Below are positions 42,498 to 51,309 of a stretch of DNA of 64,000 nucleotides, piece by piece. The stretch spans positions 1 to 64,000 of the forward strand of contig JBMHDH010000002.1 of assembly GCA_049889495.1 (NCBI GenBank), read 5' to 3'. How positions within the stretch are numbered: the first letter of the stretch is position 1; each line of letters starts with the position of its first letter. The notes beneath the pieces are model-generated. The model was given only the letters and a program-made list of their open reading frames with translations, made no database searches and had not been told where the DNA came from. This DNA comes from UBA685 sp049889495. GTDB taxonomy: Bacteria; Pseudomonadota; Alphaproteobacteria; Puniceispirillales; Puniceispirillaceae. The position numbers and the translations under genes are program-made.

Positions 42498-44333
42498 TTA
42501 GGCAATGCTTAACACTTCATCATCATCAGCTTTATCAATAAAGCCATCCGATTGTCTGGCCCACATCACTGCATAAAGACCATTTTGCGCTAGCAAATCT
42601 TTATGGGTGCCACGTTCGGCGATAACCCCATCAGACATCACCAAAATTTCATCAGCATCCACAATGGTTGATAAACGGTGCGCGATCACCAAAGTGGTCT
42701 GGCTTTTAGAGACTTTATTCAAGGCCAGCTGAATATCCTTTTCGGTACGGCTATCAAGCGCAGAGGTTGCTTCATCAAACAAAAAGATAGTGGGTTGTTT
42801 CAAAATCGCTCTGGCAATCGCAACACGCTGTTTTTCACCACCAGATAATTTCAAACCACGTTCCCCCACCAGCGATTCATACCCGTCTGGCAGGCGTTTG
42901 ATAAAGTCACTAATCGCGGCAAGATCAGCGGCTTTTTCAATGGCATTTTGATCAGCCCCGAAATGACCATAGCCAATATTATAGCCAATAGAGGCATTAA
43001 ACATCACCGTATCTTGTGGCACCACCCCAATGGCGGCACGAACGGTTTCTTGGCGAACCTGGCGGATATCTTGCCCATCAATAGAAATCTGGCCTTGTTG
43101 CGGATCATAAAAACGGAATAACAATCGTGAAATCGTCGATTTGCCTGCGCCAGATGGCCCGACAATGGCCACTCTCTTGCCTGCTGGCACCTCAAAGGAA
43201 ACCCCTTTTAAAATCGGCCTGTCAGAATAAGAGAAATGGACATCTTCAAAACGTATAGCCCCTTTTGACAACCGCAAAGCAGGTGCATTTTCAACATCTG
43301 TGATATCTGGTGCCTCTTCAATCAGGCCAAGCATACGTTCCAAATCAATGATCGATTGCCGCACTTCGCGATACACATAACCAAGGAAATTCAAAGGCAG
43401 ATAAAGCTGGAGTAGATAAGTATTCACCGCCACAAAATCACCAACAGACATACGCCCTTGCTGAATATCCCAGCCAGCAAACCCCATCACCAAGACCAAA
43501 CCAACACCAATAATGGCCCCTTGACCGATATTAACCGCTGCCAATGATGTGCGAGATAACACGGCCGCATCTTCATAATCACGCATGGCTTTATCATAGC
43601 GTTGCGCTTCATTTTCTTCATTGTTGAAATATTTAACAGTTTCAAAATTCAACAAGCTATCAACCGCTTTGGTTGCTGCTGTTTCATCAGCCTTATTCAT
43701 ACGGCGGCGAAATGCCATCCGCCATTCGGTAACACGCATGGTGAAATAGGCATAAAAAAGCACAGTAAAAAAGGTGATGATGGCATAGGGTGCGCCAAAT
43801 AAATACCATAAGACCGCTGAGACAAAAATCACCTCAACCAATAAGGGCACAATTTCAAATGTGGCCATGGTTAAGAGAAATTCGACACCTTTTGCGCCTC
43901 TTTCAACCGCTCTGGTCAGCCCACCTGTTTGACGATCCAAATGAAATTTTAACGATAATCTATGAAGATGGCGAAAGGCTTGCATTGCGGCGCCACGCAC
44001 CGCTCTTTGCGCCACTCTGGCAAATAGATATTGTTTGGCTTCTGCAAAGACTTGCTGGCCAATTCTTGCCAAGGCATAAGCCCCAAGCAAGAACCATAAA
44101 ATCGTTAAATCAAACCCATTTTCACCATTCACCAAATCGACAGATGCGCCATATAAAAGCGGTGTGATCAGATTGGCAAGCTTCGCCAAAACAAGACATA
44201 AAAAGGCCAACATAATACGTCGGCGGACTTTTTTATCACCTTTTGGTGCGGTGAAATAATACAGATCAGATGCCAGCACTCGAAACCGCTGCCAAAATGT
44301 GGATTGTGGCAAATCTGTTGATTTATCTGACAT
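42498..44333 (-). CDS. atm1: ATM1-type ABC transporter (fused membrane and ATPase domains)
   Basis: A half-transporter of 611 residues: six predicted transmembrane helices (about 40-320) and a C-terminal nucleotide-binding domain with Walker A GPSGAGKST, signature LSGGEKQRVAIARA, Walker B IFLFDEATSAL and the H-loop VIAHRL. The membrane domain has the ATM1/HMT1 features EFLLTMATFEIVPLL-like helix and a C-terminal VERGAKGVEFL stretch; family members export glutathione-linked sulfur or metal compounds. It follows the suf operon directly (4-base gap after the SufA-type gene), so a role linked to Fe-S or sulfur export is likely but inferred. It presumably works as a homodimer. Confidence 0.9.
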   Translation of the reverse strand: MSDKSTDLPQSTFWQRFRVLASDLYYFTAPKGDKKVRRRIMLAFLCLVLAKLANLITPLLYGASVDLVNGENGFDLTILWFLLGAYALARIGQQVFAEAKQYLFARVAQRAVRGAAMQAFRHLHRLSLKFHLDRQTGGLTRAVERGAKGVEFLLTMATFEIVPLLVEVIFVSAVLWYLFGAPYAIITFFTVLFYAYFTMRVTEWRMAFRRRMNKADETAATKAVDSLLNFETVKYFNNEENEAQRYDKAMRDYEDAAVLSRTSLAAVNIGQGAIIGVGLVLVMGFAGWDIQQGRMSVGDFVAVNTYLLQLYLPLNFLGYVYREVRQSIIDLERMLGLIEEAPDITDVENAPALRLSKGAIRFEDVHFSYSDRPILKGVSFEVPAGKRVAIVGPSGAGKSTISRLLFRFYDPQQGQISIDGQDIRQVRQETVRAAIGVVPQDTVMFNASIGYNIGYGHFGADQNAIEKAADLAAISDFIKRLPDGYESLVGERGLKLSGGEKQRVAIARAILKQPTIFLFDEATSALDSRTEKDIQLALNKVSKSQTTLVIAHRLSTIVDADEILVMSDGVIAERGTHKDLLAQNGLYAVMWARQSDGFIDKADDDEVLSIA

Positions 44334-44337
44334 GATC

Positions 44338-44688
44338 TTAAGCTTCTACTGTAAAGCTCTCGCCGCATCCACAGCGCGCCGCTTCATTCGGGTTGTTAAA
44401 GACAAAAGAGCTTGAAAATTTTTCTTCAACCCAATCCATCTCACTGCCGATTAAAAACATCACAGCAGAGGGGTCGATAAAGACTGTGACATCATCAATG
44501 GTTATCGAATCTTCAAATGGTTTTTTTTCAGTGGCGAATTCCACCACATATTGCAAACCAGAACATCCTGCGGTTTTAATCCCCACCCGCAGGCCAATCG
44601 CATCATTATCTGCCTTGGCAAGCAAGGTTTTCACATGCGTTAAGGCCTTATCTGTCAGGGTAATGATGGGTTTATTTGGATCAAACAT
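44338..44688 (-). CDS. sufA: A-type iron-sulfur carrier (SufA/ErpA/IscA family)
   Basis: A 116-residue A-type carrier that receives a Fe-S cluster from SufBCD and passes it to targets. The three family cysteines are present: AGCSGLQY near residue 40 and the C-terminal CGCGESF pair. It lies in the suf run between sufT and the ATM1 gene. Assignment to SufA rather than ErpA or IscA is made from context; the sequence alone does not decide it. Confidence 0.9.
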   Translation of the reverse strand: MFDPNKPIITLTDKALTHVKTLLAKADNDAIGLRVGIKTAGCSGLQYVVEFATEKKPFEDSITIDDVTVFIDPSAVMFLIGSEMDWVEEKFSSSFVFNNPNEAARCGCGESFTVEA

Positions 44689-44730
44689 GGCGTATCTGCT
44701 TTTTGCTATTCGCTAAGGTTTGCTGAATGA

Positions 44731-45150
44731 TTAAAAGAAATCAAGAGCCATTTTGGCATCTTCGCTCATACGGTCTGGCGTCCATGCTGGGTCCCACACA
44801 AGCGTGACTGTCACTTTGGCAACATCGCCGCATTGTGCGACCACATCAGCCACTTGCTTTGGCATTTCACCAGCCACAGGACATCCTGGGGCGGTTAATG
44901 ACATGGTAATTTCCACATCACCTGCCTCATCCAAGATGATATCATAAATTAAACCAAGTTCATAAATATTCACAGGAATTTCGGGATCTTGCACGGTTTC
45001 AAGTGCTGCAATAATGGCCGCTTTATCGGCTGGCCCATTGTGATCAGCAGAACGTGGACCGATGGCAGTGGCTTGATAGCCTTGTGAGGCATCAGGCAGA
45101 AAATCCGCTAGACCTGGCCCATCGTTAAAATCTTTTGACGCCTTGGTCAT
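44731..45150 (-). CDS. sufT: SufT / MIP18-family Fe-S maturation protein
   Basis: A 139-residue DUF59 (MIP18) protein: a roughly 40-residue N-terminal extension and the core with VQDPEIPVNIYELGLIYDI and LTAPGCPVAGEMPKQV, plus a terminal WTPDRMSEDAK. Such proteins help mature Fe-S clusters on target proteins. The start overlaps the sufS stop by four bases (ATGA), so the two are translationally coupled. The one Cys in TAPGCPV is conserved in the family. Confidence 0.93.
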   Translation of the reverse strand: MTKASKDFNDGPGLADFLPDASQGYQATAIGPRSADHNGPADKAAIIAALETVQDPEIPVNIYELGLIYDIILDEAGDVEITMSLTAPGCPVAGEMPKQVADVVAQCGDVAKVTVTLVWDPAWTPDRMSEDAKMALDFF

Positions 45151-46367
45151 GATTTAAAAATCCTGTTCACTTTTTCCAACGCCTGCGCCAATACATCAAA
45201 ATCTTGTTTTTGATTATAGATTGCAACAGATGCACGTGCTGTAGATGATAAGCCAAGCGATTTCATCAAAGGCTGCGCACAATGATGGCCAGCACGTATG
45301 GCAACGCCTTCATGGTCAATCAAAGTGGAAATATCATGAGGATGCACATCATCAAGGGTAAAGGAAATCACCCCTGATTTGACGGCAGGCGTTCCCACAA
45401 ACTGTAACCCCTCAACAGATGACAGCCGCTGCATGCCATAGCGGAGCAAATCCATTTCATGATCACGGATATGATCCATACCAATGGCAAGCACATAATC
45501 AATGGCCGCACCAAGGCCGATACATTCTGCGATTGGCGGGGTGCCTGCTTCAAATCGGGCGGGAATATCCGCATAGGTGGAACGTTCAATTTCCACATCA
45601 TCAATCATATCACCACCACCAAGGAAGGGCGGCAAATCTTGCAAGATTTCTTCTCTGCCCCAACAGACCCCAATGCCGCTTGGGCCATAGAGCTTATGAC
45701 CTGAAAAGACATAGAAATCACAACCAATATCTTGCACATCCACTGGCATATGCACAACGCCTTGACAGCCATCAATCACAGATAAGGCCCCAGCATCGCG
45801 CGCCATTTTGGCAATCTCTTTCACAGGAAAGACAGTCCCAAGCACATTTGAGACATGCGGCACTGAGATAATCTTTGTTTTTTCAGTGATCAAAGCTTCA
45901 AAGGCGGCTTTGTTAAAATCCCCATCATCTGCCAAAGGCGCAGCTATTAATTTTGCGCCGCAATTTTGGGCTACCATCTGCCATGGCACAATATTGGCGT
46001 GATGTTCTGCGATGGTGATCAGGATCTCATCGCCTTCTGAAAGATGCGTTGCTCCCCAACATTGTGCAATCAAATTCAATGACATGGTGGCACCAGAGGT
46101 AAAAATAACCTCTTTTGTGGAATTCCCATTGATTAAGGTGATGACTTTATCACGCACGCCTTCATAAGCATCTGTTGACGCCTCAGACAGATAATGCAAG
46201 CCACGATGCACATTCGCATAGGTTTCCCCATAGGCTTTATGAAGCGCATCAAGTACGATTTGCGGTTTTTGTGATGATGCGGCTGAATCCAAATAGCAAA
46301 GCGGTTTGCCATTAACTGTTTGATTTAAAATCGGGAATTCAGCGCGCAAGGCATCAAAATCTGTCAT
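45147..46367 (-). CDS. sufS: cysteine desulfurase, SufS type
   Basis: PLP enzyme that takes sulfur from cysteine for cluster assembly. The 406-residue class V aminotransferase has the N-terminal YLDSAASSQKPQ, TSGATMSLNLIA, EHHANIVPW, PLP-Lys in VFSGHKLYGPSG and the active Cys loop RAGHHCAQPLMKSLG, which is the SufS (type II) short form. Coupled to sufD (4-base overlap) and sufT. No sufE or sufU follows, although SufS usually needs such an acceptor. Confidence 0.96.
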   Translation of the reverse strand: MTDFDALRAEFPILNQTVNGKPLCYLDSAASSQKPQIVLDALHKAYGETYANVHRGLHYLSEASTDAYEGVRDKVITLINGNSTKEVIFTSGATMSLNLIAQCWGATHLSEGDEILITIAEHHANIVPWQMVAQNCGAKLIAAPLADDGDFNKAAFEALITEKTKIISVPHVSNVLGTVFPVKEIAKMARDAGALSVIDGCQGVVHMPVDVQDIGCDFYVFSGHKLYGPSGIGVCWGREEILQDLPPFLGGGDMIDDVEIERSTYADIPARFEAGTPPIAECIGLGAAIDYVLAIGMDHIRDHEMDLLRYGMQRLSSVEGLQFVGTPAVKSGVISFTLDDVHPHDISTLIDHEGVAIRAGHHCAQPLMKSLGLSSTARASVAIYNQKQDFDVLAQALEKVNRIFKS

Positions 46368-47542
46368 GATAATGTCTCATTCATCCAATCATGAACCGCA
46401 TGTTCCAAGATCTCTGCCAGCTGGTCATGACGCACAATTTCAAGCGCATCTAGCAAAAAGGCTTCGATTAACATATTGCGGGCTTGTGCCTCGGGAATGC
46501 CACGGCTTTTCAGGTAAAATAGATGTGTTTCATCCAATTCACCAACGGTTGCGCCGTGCGAACACACCACATCATCTGCATAAATCTCAAGTTCTGGCTT
46601 CGCATCTGCTTCAGCTTTACGCGATAAAAGCAAAGCGCGGCTCATTTGCTGGCCATCTGTCTTTTGCGCATCTCTTGCGACCAACACCTTGCCTTGGAAT
46701 ACACCGCGTGCGGTATCATCTAACACGCCTCTGATCACCTGATTAGAGGTGCAATTTGGCATATGGTGCAACATGCGTGTAGTCATATCCTGATGTTGTG
46801 TGCCACGCCCCAAATACAAAGACGATAAGGTCACATCACAATGTTCACCATTCAAATGCGCATGTGTTTCATGGCGACCAAGCGCGCTGCCAATCGCCGC
46901 CGTAAAGCTGTTCATTTGCGCCTTTTCAGCAATGGCAAATACCGTTAATGCCAAATGATGGCTTTGCAGGTCATCTTTTTGGCATTTCATATGATCAACA
47001 TTCGCAGAATCAGCAAGGGTCATGACCATCACAGGTGCTGATAGGCTTGCCTCAGCATTGTGGATCTCCGCGATCTGGCAAGATGCCCCTTCACCAACAC
47101 GCACATAAATTAACGGATGGGATGATTGCCCTGATTGGCCACCCGAAAACACCAATTGCAAGGGTGTATCGACATGCGCGCCAGCGGCCACATCAATCAC
47201 ATAGGCACCCGTTGCATGACCAAGTGATAAATCTGATAGAAAATGATCATCTGGCAAATGCGCGGCAAATTCCGCCAACAGGCTTTCATCTTGCATATCT
47301 GCCAAACTCACACCAGCTGGCAAAGCATCCGCACCAGATATCAGCCAACCAGAGGCAAAGCTTAGCACCGCGTTTTCTGATGCCACCTCGTCAGCCACCT
47401 TATCGGCAGGGTTTACAGCAAGATCAGATAATCTTGTGTAAATCCAATCTTCTGTTTTGGCAGATGGCAAGGCATTGGCGATAAAATTATCTTTTGCCTG
47501 GCGGCATAAGGCCGCGCTGTCACGTAACAAATCAGGCTGCAT
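46364..47542 (-). CDS. sufD: Fe-S assembly scaffold protein SufD
   Basis: SufD pairs with SufB in the SufBC2D scaffold. The protein is about 392 residues long; the frame can be read 10 codons further, but ATG 47542 (QPDLLRDS...) overlaps the sufC stop by 11 bases and is the natural choice. Family features: the Suf-type N-terminal KTEDWIYTRLSDL, the beta-helical core, and C-terminal CSHGATVGELDETHLFYLKSRGIPEAQARNMLIEAFL, of which the Cys-Ser-His triad region is conserved. It lies between sufC and sufS in the operon. Confidence 0.95.
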   Translation of the reverse strand: MQPDLLRDSAALCRQAKDNFIANALPSAKTEDWIYTRLSDLAVNPADKVADEVASENAVLSFASGWLISGADALPAGVSLADMQDESLLAEFAAHLPDDHFLSDLSLGHATGAYVIDVAAGAHVDTPLQLVFSGGQSGQSSHPLIYVRVGEGASCQIAEIHNAEASLSAPVMVMTLADSANVDHMKCQKDDLQSHHLALTVFAIAEKAQMNSFTAAIGSALGRHETHAHLNGEHCDVTLSSLYLGRGTQHQDMTTRMLHHMPNCTSNQVIRGVLDDTARGVFQGKVLVARDAQKTDGQQMSRALLLSRKAEADAKPELEIYADDVVCSHGATVGELDETHLFYLKSRGIPEAQARNMLIEAFLLDALEIVRHDQLAEILEHAVHDWMNETLS

Positions 47543-48284
47543 TGATAATCCCCGCATAACCGTTTTCTTCAACCTCTAATGCAAGTGATTTATCACCAGA
47601 CGCAATAATGCGACCGCCTGCTAAAATATGCACGTGATCTGGCACAATATGAGATAACAAACGCTGATAATGCGTGATCACCAACATACCACGCTCATCC
47701 CCACGAAGGGCGTTCACCCCTTCAGAGACAATGCGCAAGGCATCAACATCAAGGCCTGAATCTGTTTCATCAAGAACCGCAATGCTTGGCTCTAGCAATG
47801 CCATTTGCAAGATTTCATAACGCTTTTTCTCACCACCAGAAAAACCGACATTCACCGCGCGTTTCAGCATGTCATCCCCAACGCCTAATTCTTTGGCCTT
47901 GGCACGCACCATCTTTACAAAGGCAAGCTGGTCAACTTCATCTTTGCCAGCTTCGCGCAATCTGGCATTGACAGCGGCGCGCAAAAACGCCATGCCGCCG
48001 ACGCCTGGTAATTCCACAGGATATTGAAACGCCAAGAACATACCTGCTCTGGCACGTTCATCAGCCTCCATATCAAGCACAGATTCGCCATCTAGCAAAA
48101 TCTCACCATCTGTCACTTCATAACCTTCGCGCCCAGATAACACATAGCTAAGCGTGCTTTTGCCTGAACCATTTGGCCCCATAATGGCATGCACTTCGCC
48201 GCGATCGATGGTCAAATCAATACCATGCAAGATTTCGGTATCGCCAATTTTGGCTTTTAAATTTTTAATTTCTAACAAAGTCAT
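47532..48284 (-). CDS. sufC: Fe-S assembly ATPase SufC
   Basis: ABC-type ATPase (250 residues) that drives conformational change of the SufBD scaffold. Walker A GPNGSGKST, the signature GFSGGEKKRYEILQMALL, Walker B IAVLDETDSGLDVDALRIVSEG and the switch His in VITHYQRLL are all present. It has no membrane domain, as expected for SufC. The 3' end overlaps sufD by 11 bases, and sufB lies 12 bases upstream. Confidence 0.97.
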   Translation of the reverse strand: MTLLEIKNLKAKIGDTEILHGIDLTIDRGEVHAIMGPNGSGKSTLSYVLSGREGYEVTDGEILLDGESVLDMEADERARAGMFLAFQYPVELPGVGGMAFLRAAVNARLREAGKDEVDQLAFVKMVRAKAKELGVGDDMLKRAVNVGFSGGEKKRYEILQMALLEPSIAVLDETDSGLDVDALRIVSEGVNALRGDERGMLVITHYQRLLSHIVPDHVHILAGGRIIASGDKSLALEVEENGYAGIINAA

Positions 48285-48296
48285 ATTGTTTCACTC

Positions 48297-49748
48297 TTAT
48301 CCCACGGAGCCTTCAAGGCTGATCCCAATTAATTTCTGTGCTTCAACAGCAAATTCCATCGGTAATTCTTTCATTACCTCGCGGCAAAAGCCGTTCACAA
48401 TCAAAGACACAGCCTCTTCTTCATCTAACCCACGCTGATGACAATAAAACAGCTGGTCTTCAGAAATGCGTGAGGTTGTGGCTTCATGTTCGATTTTGCC
48501 AGATGGGTTGCGCGATACGATATAAGGCACGGTATGTGCCCCGCATTTATCCCCCACAAGCAAACTGTCACATTGTGTAAAGTTTCTGGCATTTTCGGCC
48601 TTTGGCATCACCTGCACCAACCCACGATAGGTGTTATTGGATTTACCAGCTGAAATGCCTTTGGAAATGATGGTTGATCGGCTGCCTTCGCCCAAATGGA
48701 TCATTTTGGTGCCTGTATCAGCTTGCTGGGCACCATTGGTTACAGCCACGGAATAAAACTCACCCACCGAATCTTTGCCTTGCAACAAACAAGATGGGTA
48801 TTTCCATGTGATCGCAGAGCCTGTTTCAACTTGTGTCCATGAGATTTTTGAACGATCGCCCTTACAGGCCCCTCTTTTGGTCACAAAATTATAAATGCCG
48901 CCTTTTCCTTCCGCGTCACCAGGATACCAGTTTTGTACTGTTGAATATTTAATTTCAGCATCTGTTAACGCCACAAGTTCGACCACCGCAGCATGAAGCT
49001 GGTTTTCATCTCTTTGCGGGGCAGTACAGCCCTCTAGATAAGAGACGTAAGAGTCATCTTCGGCAATGATCAAGGTGCGCTCGAACTGGCCTGTGTTCTT
49101 TTCATTGATGCGGAAATAGGTTGATAATTCCATCGGGCAACGCACGCCCTTTGGAATGAACACGAATGAGCCATCTGTGAAAACAGCTGAATTTAACGCA
49201 GAAAAATAATTATCTGCGACAGGCACAACTGAGCCGATATATTTTTTCACAAGCTCTGGGTGGCTGTGGATCGCTTCTGAAATGGGACAGAAAATTACCC
49301 CAACCTTTGCCAATTCTTCGCGGAATGTTGTGGCAACAGACACCGAATCAAACACCGCATCGACCGCAACACCAGCCAACATTTTCTGTTCATTTAACGG
49401 AATGCCTAGCTTTTCATAAGTGGCCAATAATTCAGGATCCACCTCATCAAGTGACTTTGGCCCTTCTGCTGATTTTGGCGCAGCATAATAATAAATATCC
49501 TGATAATCAATTTCAGGGATATTTAACTTGGCCCAATCTGGCGTCGGCATCGTCAGCCATTTTTCATAAGCCTTAAGCCGCCATTCAAGCATCCATTCAG
49601 GCTCATTCTTTTTCTCAGAAATAAAGCGAATGATATCTTCATTCAGCCCTTTTGGCGCTTTTTCAGTCTCGATATCAGTGACAAAGCCATATTTATATTG
49701 GCCTGTGGCATCTTCGACTGCTGCGATTGTCTGTTCTGTTGCACCCAT
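48297..49748 (-). CDS. sufB: Fe-S assembly scaffold protein SufB
   Basis: Core scaffold of the SUF pathway on which the nascent cluster is built. The 483-residue protein has the conserved EPEWMLEWRLKAYEKW stretch, WYPGDAEGKGGIYNFVTKRG, SCLLQGKDSVGEFYSVAVTNGAQQADTGTKM and the catalytic Cys-containing regions VGDKCGAHTVPYI and RGLDEEEAVSLIVNGFCREV. Start ATG 49748. It is the first structural gene after the Rrf2 regulator, 51 bases downstream of its stop; both probably share the promoter upstream of the regulator. Confidence 0.97.
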   Translation of the reverse strand: MGATEQTIAAVEDATGQYKYGFVTDIETEKAPKGLNEDIIRFISEKKNEPEWMLEWRLKAYEKWLTMPTPDWAKLNIPEIDYQDIYYYAAPKSAEGPKSLDEVDPELLATYEKLGIPLNEQKMLAGVAVDAVFDSVSVATTFREELAKVGVIFCPISEAIHSHPELVKKYIGSVVPVADNYFSALNSAVFTDGSFVFIPKGVRCPMELSTYFRINEKNTGQFERTLIIAEDDSYVSYLEGCTAPQRDENQLHAAVVELVALTDAEIKYSTVQNWYPGDAEGKGGIYNFVTKRGACKGDRSKISWTQVETGSAITWKYPSCLLQGKDSVGEFYSVAVTNGAQQADTGTKMIHLGEGSRSTIISKGISAGKSNNTYRGLVQVMPKAENARNFTQCDSLLVGDKCGAHTVPYIVSRNPSGKIEHEATTSRISEDQLFYCHQRGLDEEEAVSLIVNGFCREVMKELPMEFAVEAQKLIGISLEGSVG

Positions 49749-49799
49749 TTTGTCTTCCGTACTCTATAGAGGGATTTCAAATAATTCTTGCGTTTTATC

Positions 49800-50282
49800 T
49801 TACGATAATGACGCGCTTTGGTTCTTAGGATTGTCTGTTTTTGCGCCTAGTGGAAAAATCGTCTCTGGATCAAACAACTTATCCAGGGTCACATTCTCCA
49901 ACGCAGTCTTAATGGCATCATTCACATCGTTCCATTGCCCTGACATGAAACAGCTATGGCGCGTTTCGCAAGGATCTTGAACACCGTCAACACAAGCGGT
50001 CAATGCAATCGGCCCTTCAATGGCCTCAATCACTTGTGCGGCATTGATATCAGATAACGGACGTGACAACCGATAGCCACCATGAACACCGCGCTCTGCA
50101 ACGATCACGCCCGCTTTCACAAGAGATTTCGCCAATTTGGCAATGGTGGGCTGATTCAGCTGTGTGTGATGCGCCAAAGTGGCGCTTGTCACAACCGCAA
50201 TATGGTCACCAGCATCTTGGCGGCTTGCCAAAACACCAAGCACCAAAATGGCATAATCTGTCATGCGGTTTAACCGAAGCAT
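49800..50282 (-). CDS. Rrf2 family transcriptional regulator of the suf operon
   Basis: A 160-residue Rrf2/IscR-type winged-helix repressor. The N-terminal helix-turn-helix starts MLRLNRMTDYAILVLG and has AHHTQLNQPTIAKLAKSL and GVHGGYRLSRP, typical of IscR/RirA/SufR-like proteins. Three cysteines (CVDG...PCETRHSC, spaced 8 and 6) provide a site for an Fe-S cluster, so DNA binding probably depends on cluster state. It heads the operon, 51 bases before sufB, and a palindrome matching the IscR type-1 site lies over its own predicted -35, suggesting autoregulation. It is not clear whether it is a true IscR. Confidence 0.9.
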   Translation of the reverse strand: MLRLNRMTDYAILVLGVLASRQDAGDHIAVVTSATLAHHTQLNQPTIAKLAKSLVKAGVIVAERGVHGGYRLSRPLSDINAAQVIEAIEGPIALTACVDGVQDPCETRHSCFMSGQWNDVNDAIKTALENVTLDKLFDPETIFPLGAKTDNPKNQSASLS

Positions 50283-50310
50283 CAGCCGATCACTCTTTCA
50301 TGCAATTGCG

Positions 50311-50346
50311 AATGATTATCAAATGCAGACTAATTTAGTCTACTAT
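50311..50346 (-). promoter_or_regulatory. predicted suf promoter with overlapping IscR type-1-like operator and Fur-like half-site
   Basis: On the minus strand: -35 TAGACT (50337-50342), 16-base spacer, -10 GATAAT (50315-50320), 33 bases before the Rrf2 start. A perfect palindrome AGACTAA-T-TTAGTCT (50327-50341) covers the -35; the extended 25-base site (50322-50346) agrees with the Escherichia coli IscR type-1 consensus (ATASYYGACTRWWWYAGTC...) in the ATAG flank and both GACT/AGTC cores. The -10 region GATAATCATT also resembles half of a Fur box. Seen by eye, not scored. Confidence 0.65.
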
Positions 50347-50414
50347 ACCCCTTACTTAAGGTGATAGGCTGAAAATAGCAAGCCCTTACCCGTTAAAAAA
50401 TAACGGAGAATCGT

Positions 50415-50753
50415 TTAATTAAACGCTTCTTTTCGCAAGGTATAACGCGCCTCATTCAGCCCCTCAAACACTTCATCCACATCAGGATGAGTGACAGGAC
50501 CATTATCCGCGTCTGGCGTTAAATTTTGCTGGCTGACATAGGCTGTGTAATAGCTGTCAGAATTTTCAGCCAGCAGATGATAAAAAGGCTGTTCTTTGAT
50601 AGGGCGCACATCTTCGGGGATGGCTTCATACCATTCATCTGTGTTGTCAAATTCAGGGTCGACATCCACGATCACACCACGAAACGGATAATGCTTATGA
50701 CGAACAATATCACCGATGCAATAGATCGGGGATTTTGAAATGTGATCTGTCAT
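50415..50753 (-). CDS. hspQ: heat shock protein HspQ
   Basis: A 112-residue member of the YccV/HspQ family, which in Escherichia coli modulates the Lon protease as specificity-enhancing factor and inhibits DnaA activity; the fold is that of hemimethylated-DNA-binding domains. Family blocks: IYCIGDIVRHKHYPFRGVIVDVDPEF, QPFYHLLAE and YVSQQNL. Standalone between the suf promoter and the rpmF terminator. Other names (YccV) refer to the same family. Confidence 0.9.
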   Translation of the reverse strand: MTDHISKSPIYCIGDIVRHKHYPFRGVIVDVDPEFDNTDEWYEAIPEDVRPIKEQPFYHLLAENSDSYYTAYVSQQNLTPDADNGPVTHPDVDEVFEGLNEARYTLRKEAFN

Positions 50754-50791
50754 AATGAATGACCCCTTTTTGCAAAAAGAAGATAGATAAG

Positions 50792-50821
50792 AAAAAAGCG
50801 CGAAGGCGAGCCCTCACGCTT
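50792..50821 (-). terminator. Rho-independent terminator of rpmF
   Basis: On the minus strand AAGCGTGAGGGC pairs with GCCTTCGCGCTT (two wobble pairs, very short loop), followed by six T. It lies 33 bases after the rpmF stop. Confidence 0.85.
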
Positions 50822-50853
50822 CATCGCTATATGGATGCTGTTTTAAACGGCTC

Positions 50854-51039
50854 TTAGAAGCTGTCTTTTACCTTTAGCACCTGACGACCTCTATACATGC
50901 CTGATTTCAGGTCAATGTGGTGAGGACGACGCAACTCGCCTGAATCTTTATCTTCGATGTAGGCATCGCTACGGATGGCGTCATGCGCACGACGCATGTT
51001 GCGCTTTGACTTTGTGATTTTACTCTTTGGAACGGCCAT
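50854..51039 (-). CDS. rpmF: 50S ribosomal protein L32
   Basis: A 61-residue basic ribosomal protein: MAVPKSKITKSKRNMRRAHD is the typical L32 N-terminus, followed by SGELRRPHHIDLKSGMYRG. It lacks the zinc-ribbon cysteines found in many L32 proteins, as is usual for alphaproteobacterial L32. In many genomes rpmF precedes plsX and fabH; here the terminator follows directly and hspQ is downstream. A tRNA-Ala gene lies immediately upstream on the same strand. Confidence 0.97.
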   Translation of the reverse strand: MAVPKSKITKSKRNMRRAHDAIRSDAYIEDKDSGELRRPHHIDLKSGMYRGRQVLKVKDSF

Positions 51040-51098
51040 GCCGCACTCCCATCATAAATACTAGAATTTTGCCTTACGGTTTCCCGTAAGAGGCAGGT

Positions 51099-51174
51099 TG
51101 GTGGAGCCAGACGGGATCGAACCGACGACCTCATGCTTGCAAAGCACGCGCTCTCCCAGCTGAGCTATGGCCCC
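51099..51174 (-). tRNA. tRNA-Ala (anticodon UGC)
   Basis: Complete 76-nt cloverleaf with encoded CCA on the minus strand: acceptor GGGGCCA with TGGCTCC, D arm AGCTCAGCTGGGAGAGC, anticodon loop TTTGCAA, T arm with GGTTCGATCC. Anticodon TGC reads GCA/GCG/GCU. Confidence 0.97.
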
Positions 51175-51309
51175 ACTTACCTGTTGCCTCACGCTTTTGC
51201 GATACCGCTCTTGCGCGAGTGACGTGTTTATTGACGATTTGATAAAGATGGTCAAGTATTTTTTCACCATCTTTTTCGCTTTTGTCAAATAACATGCTTT
51301 TGGCACCTA

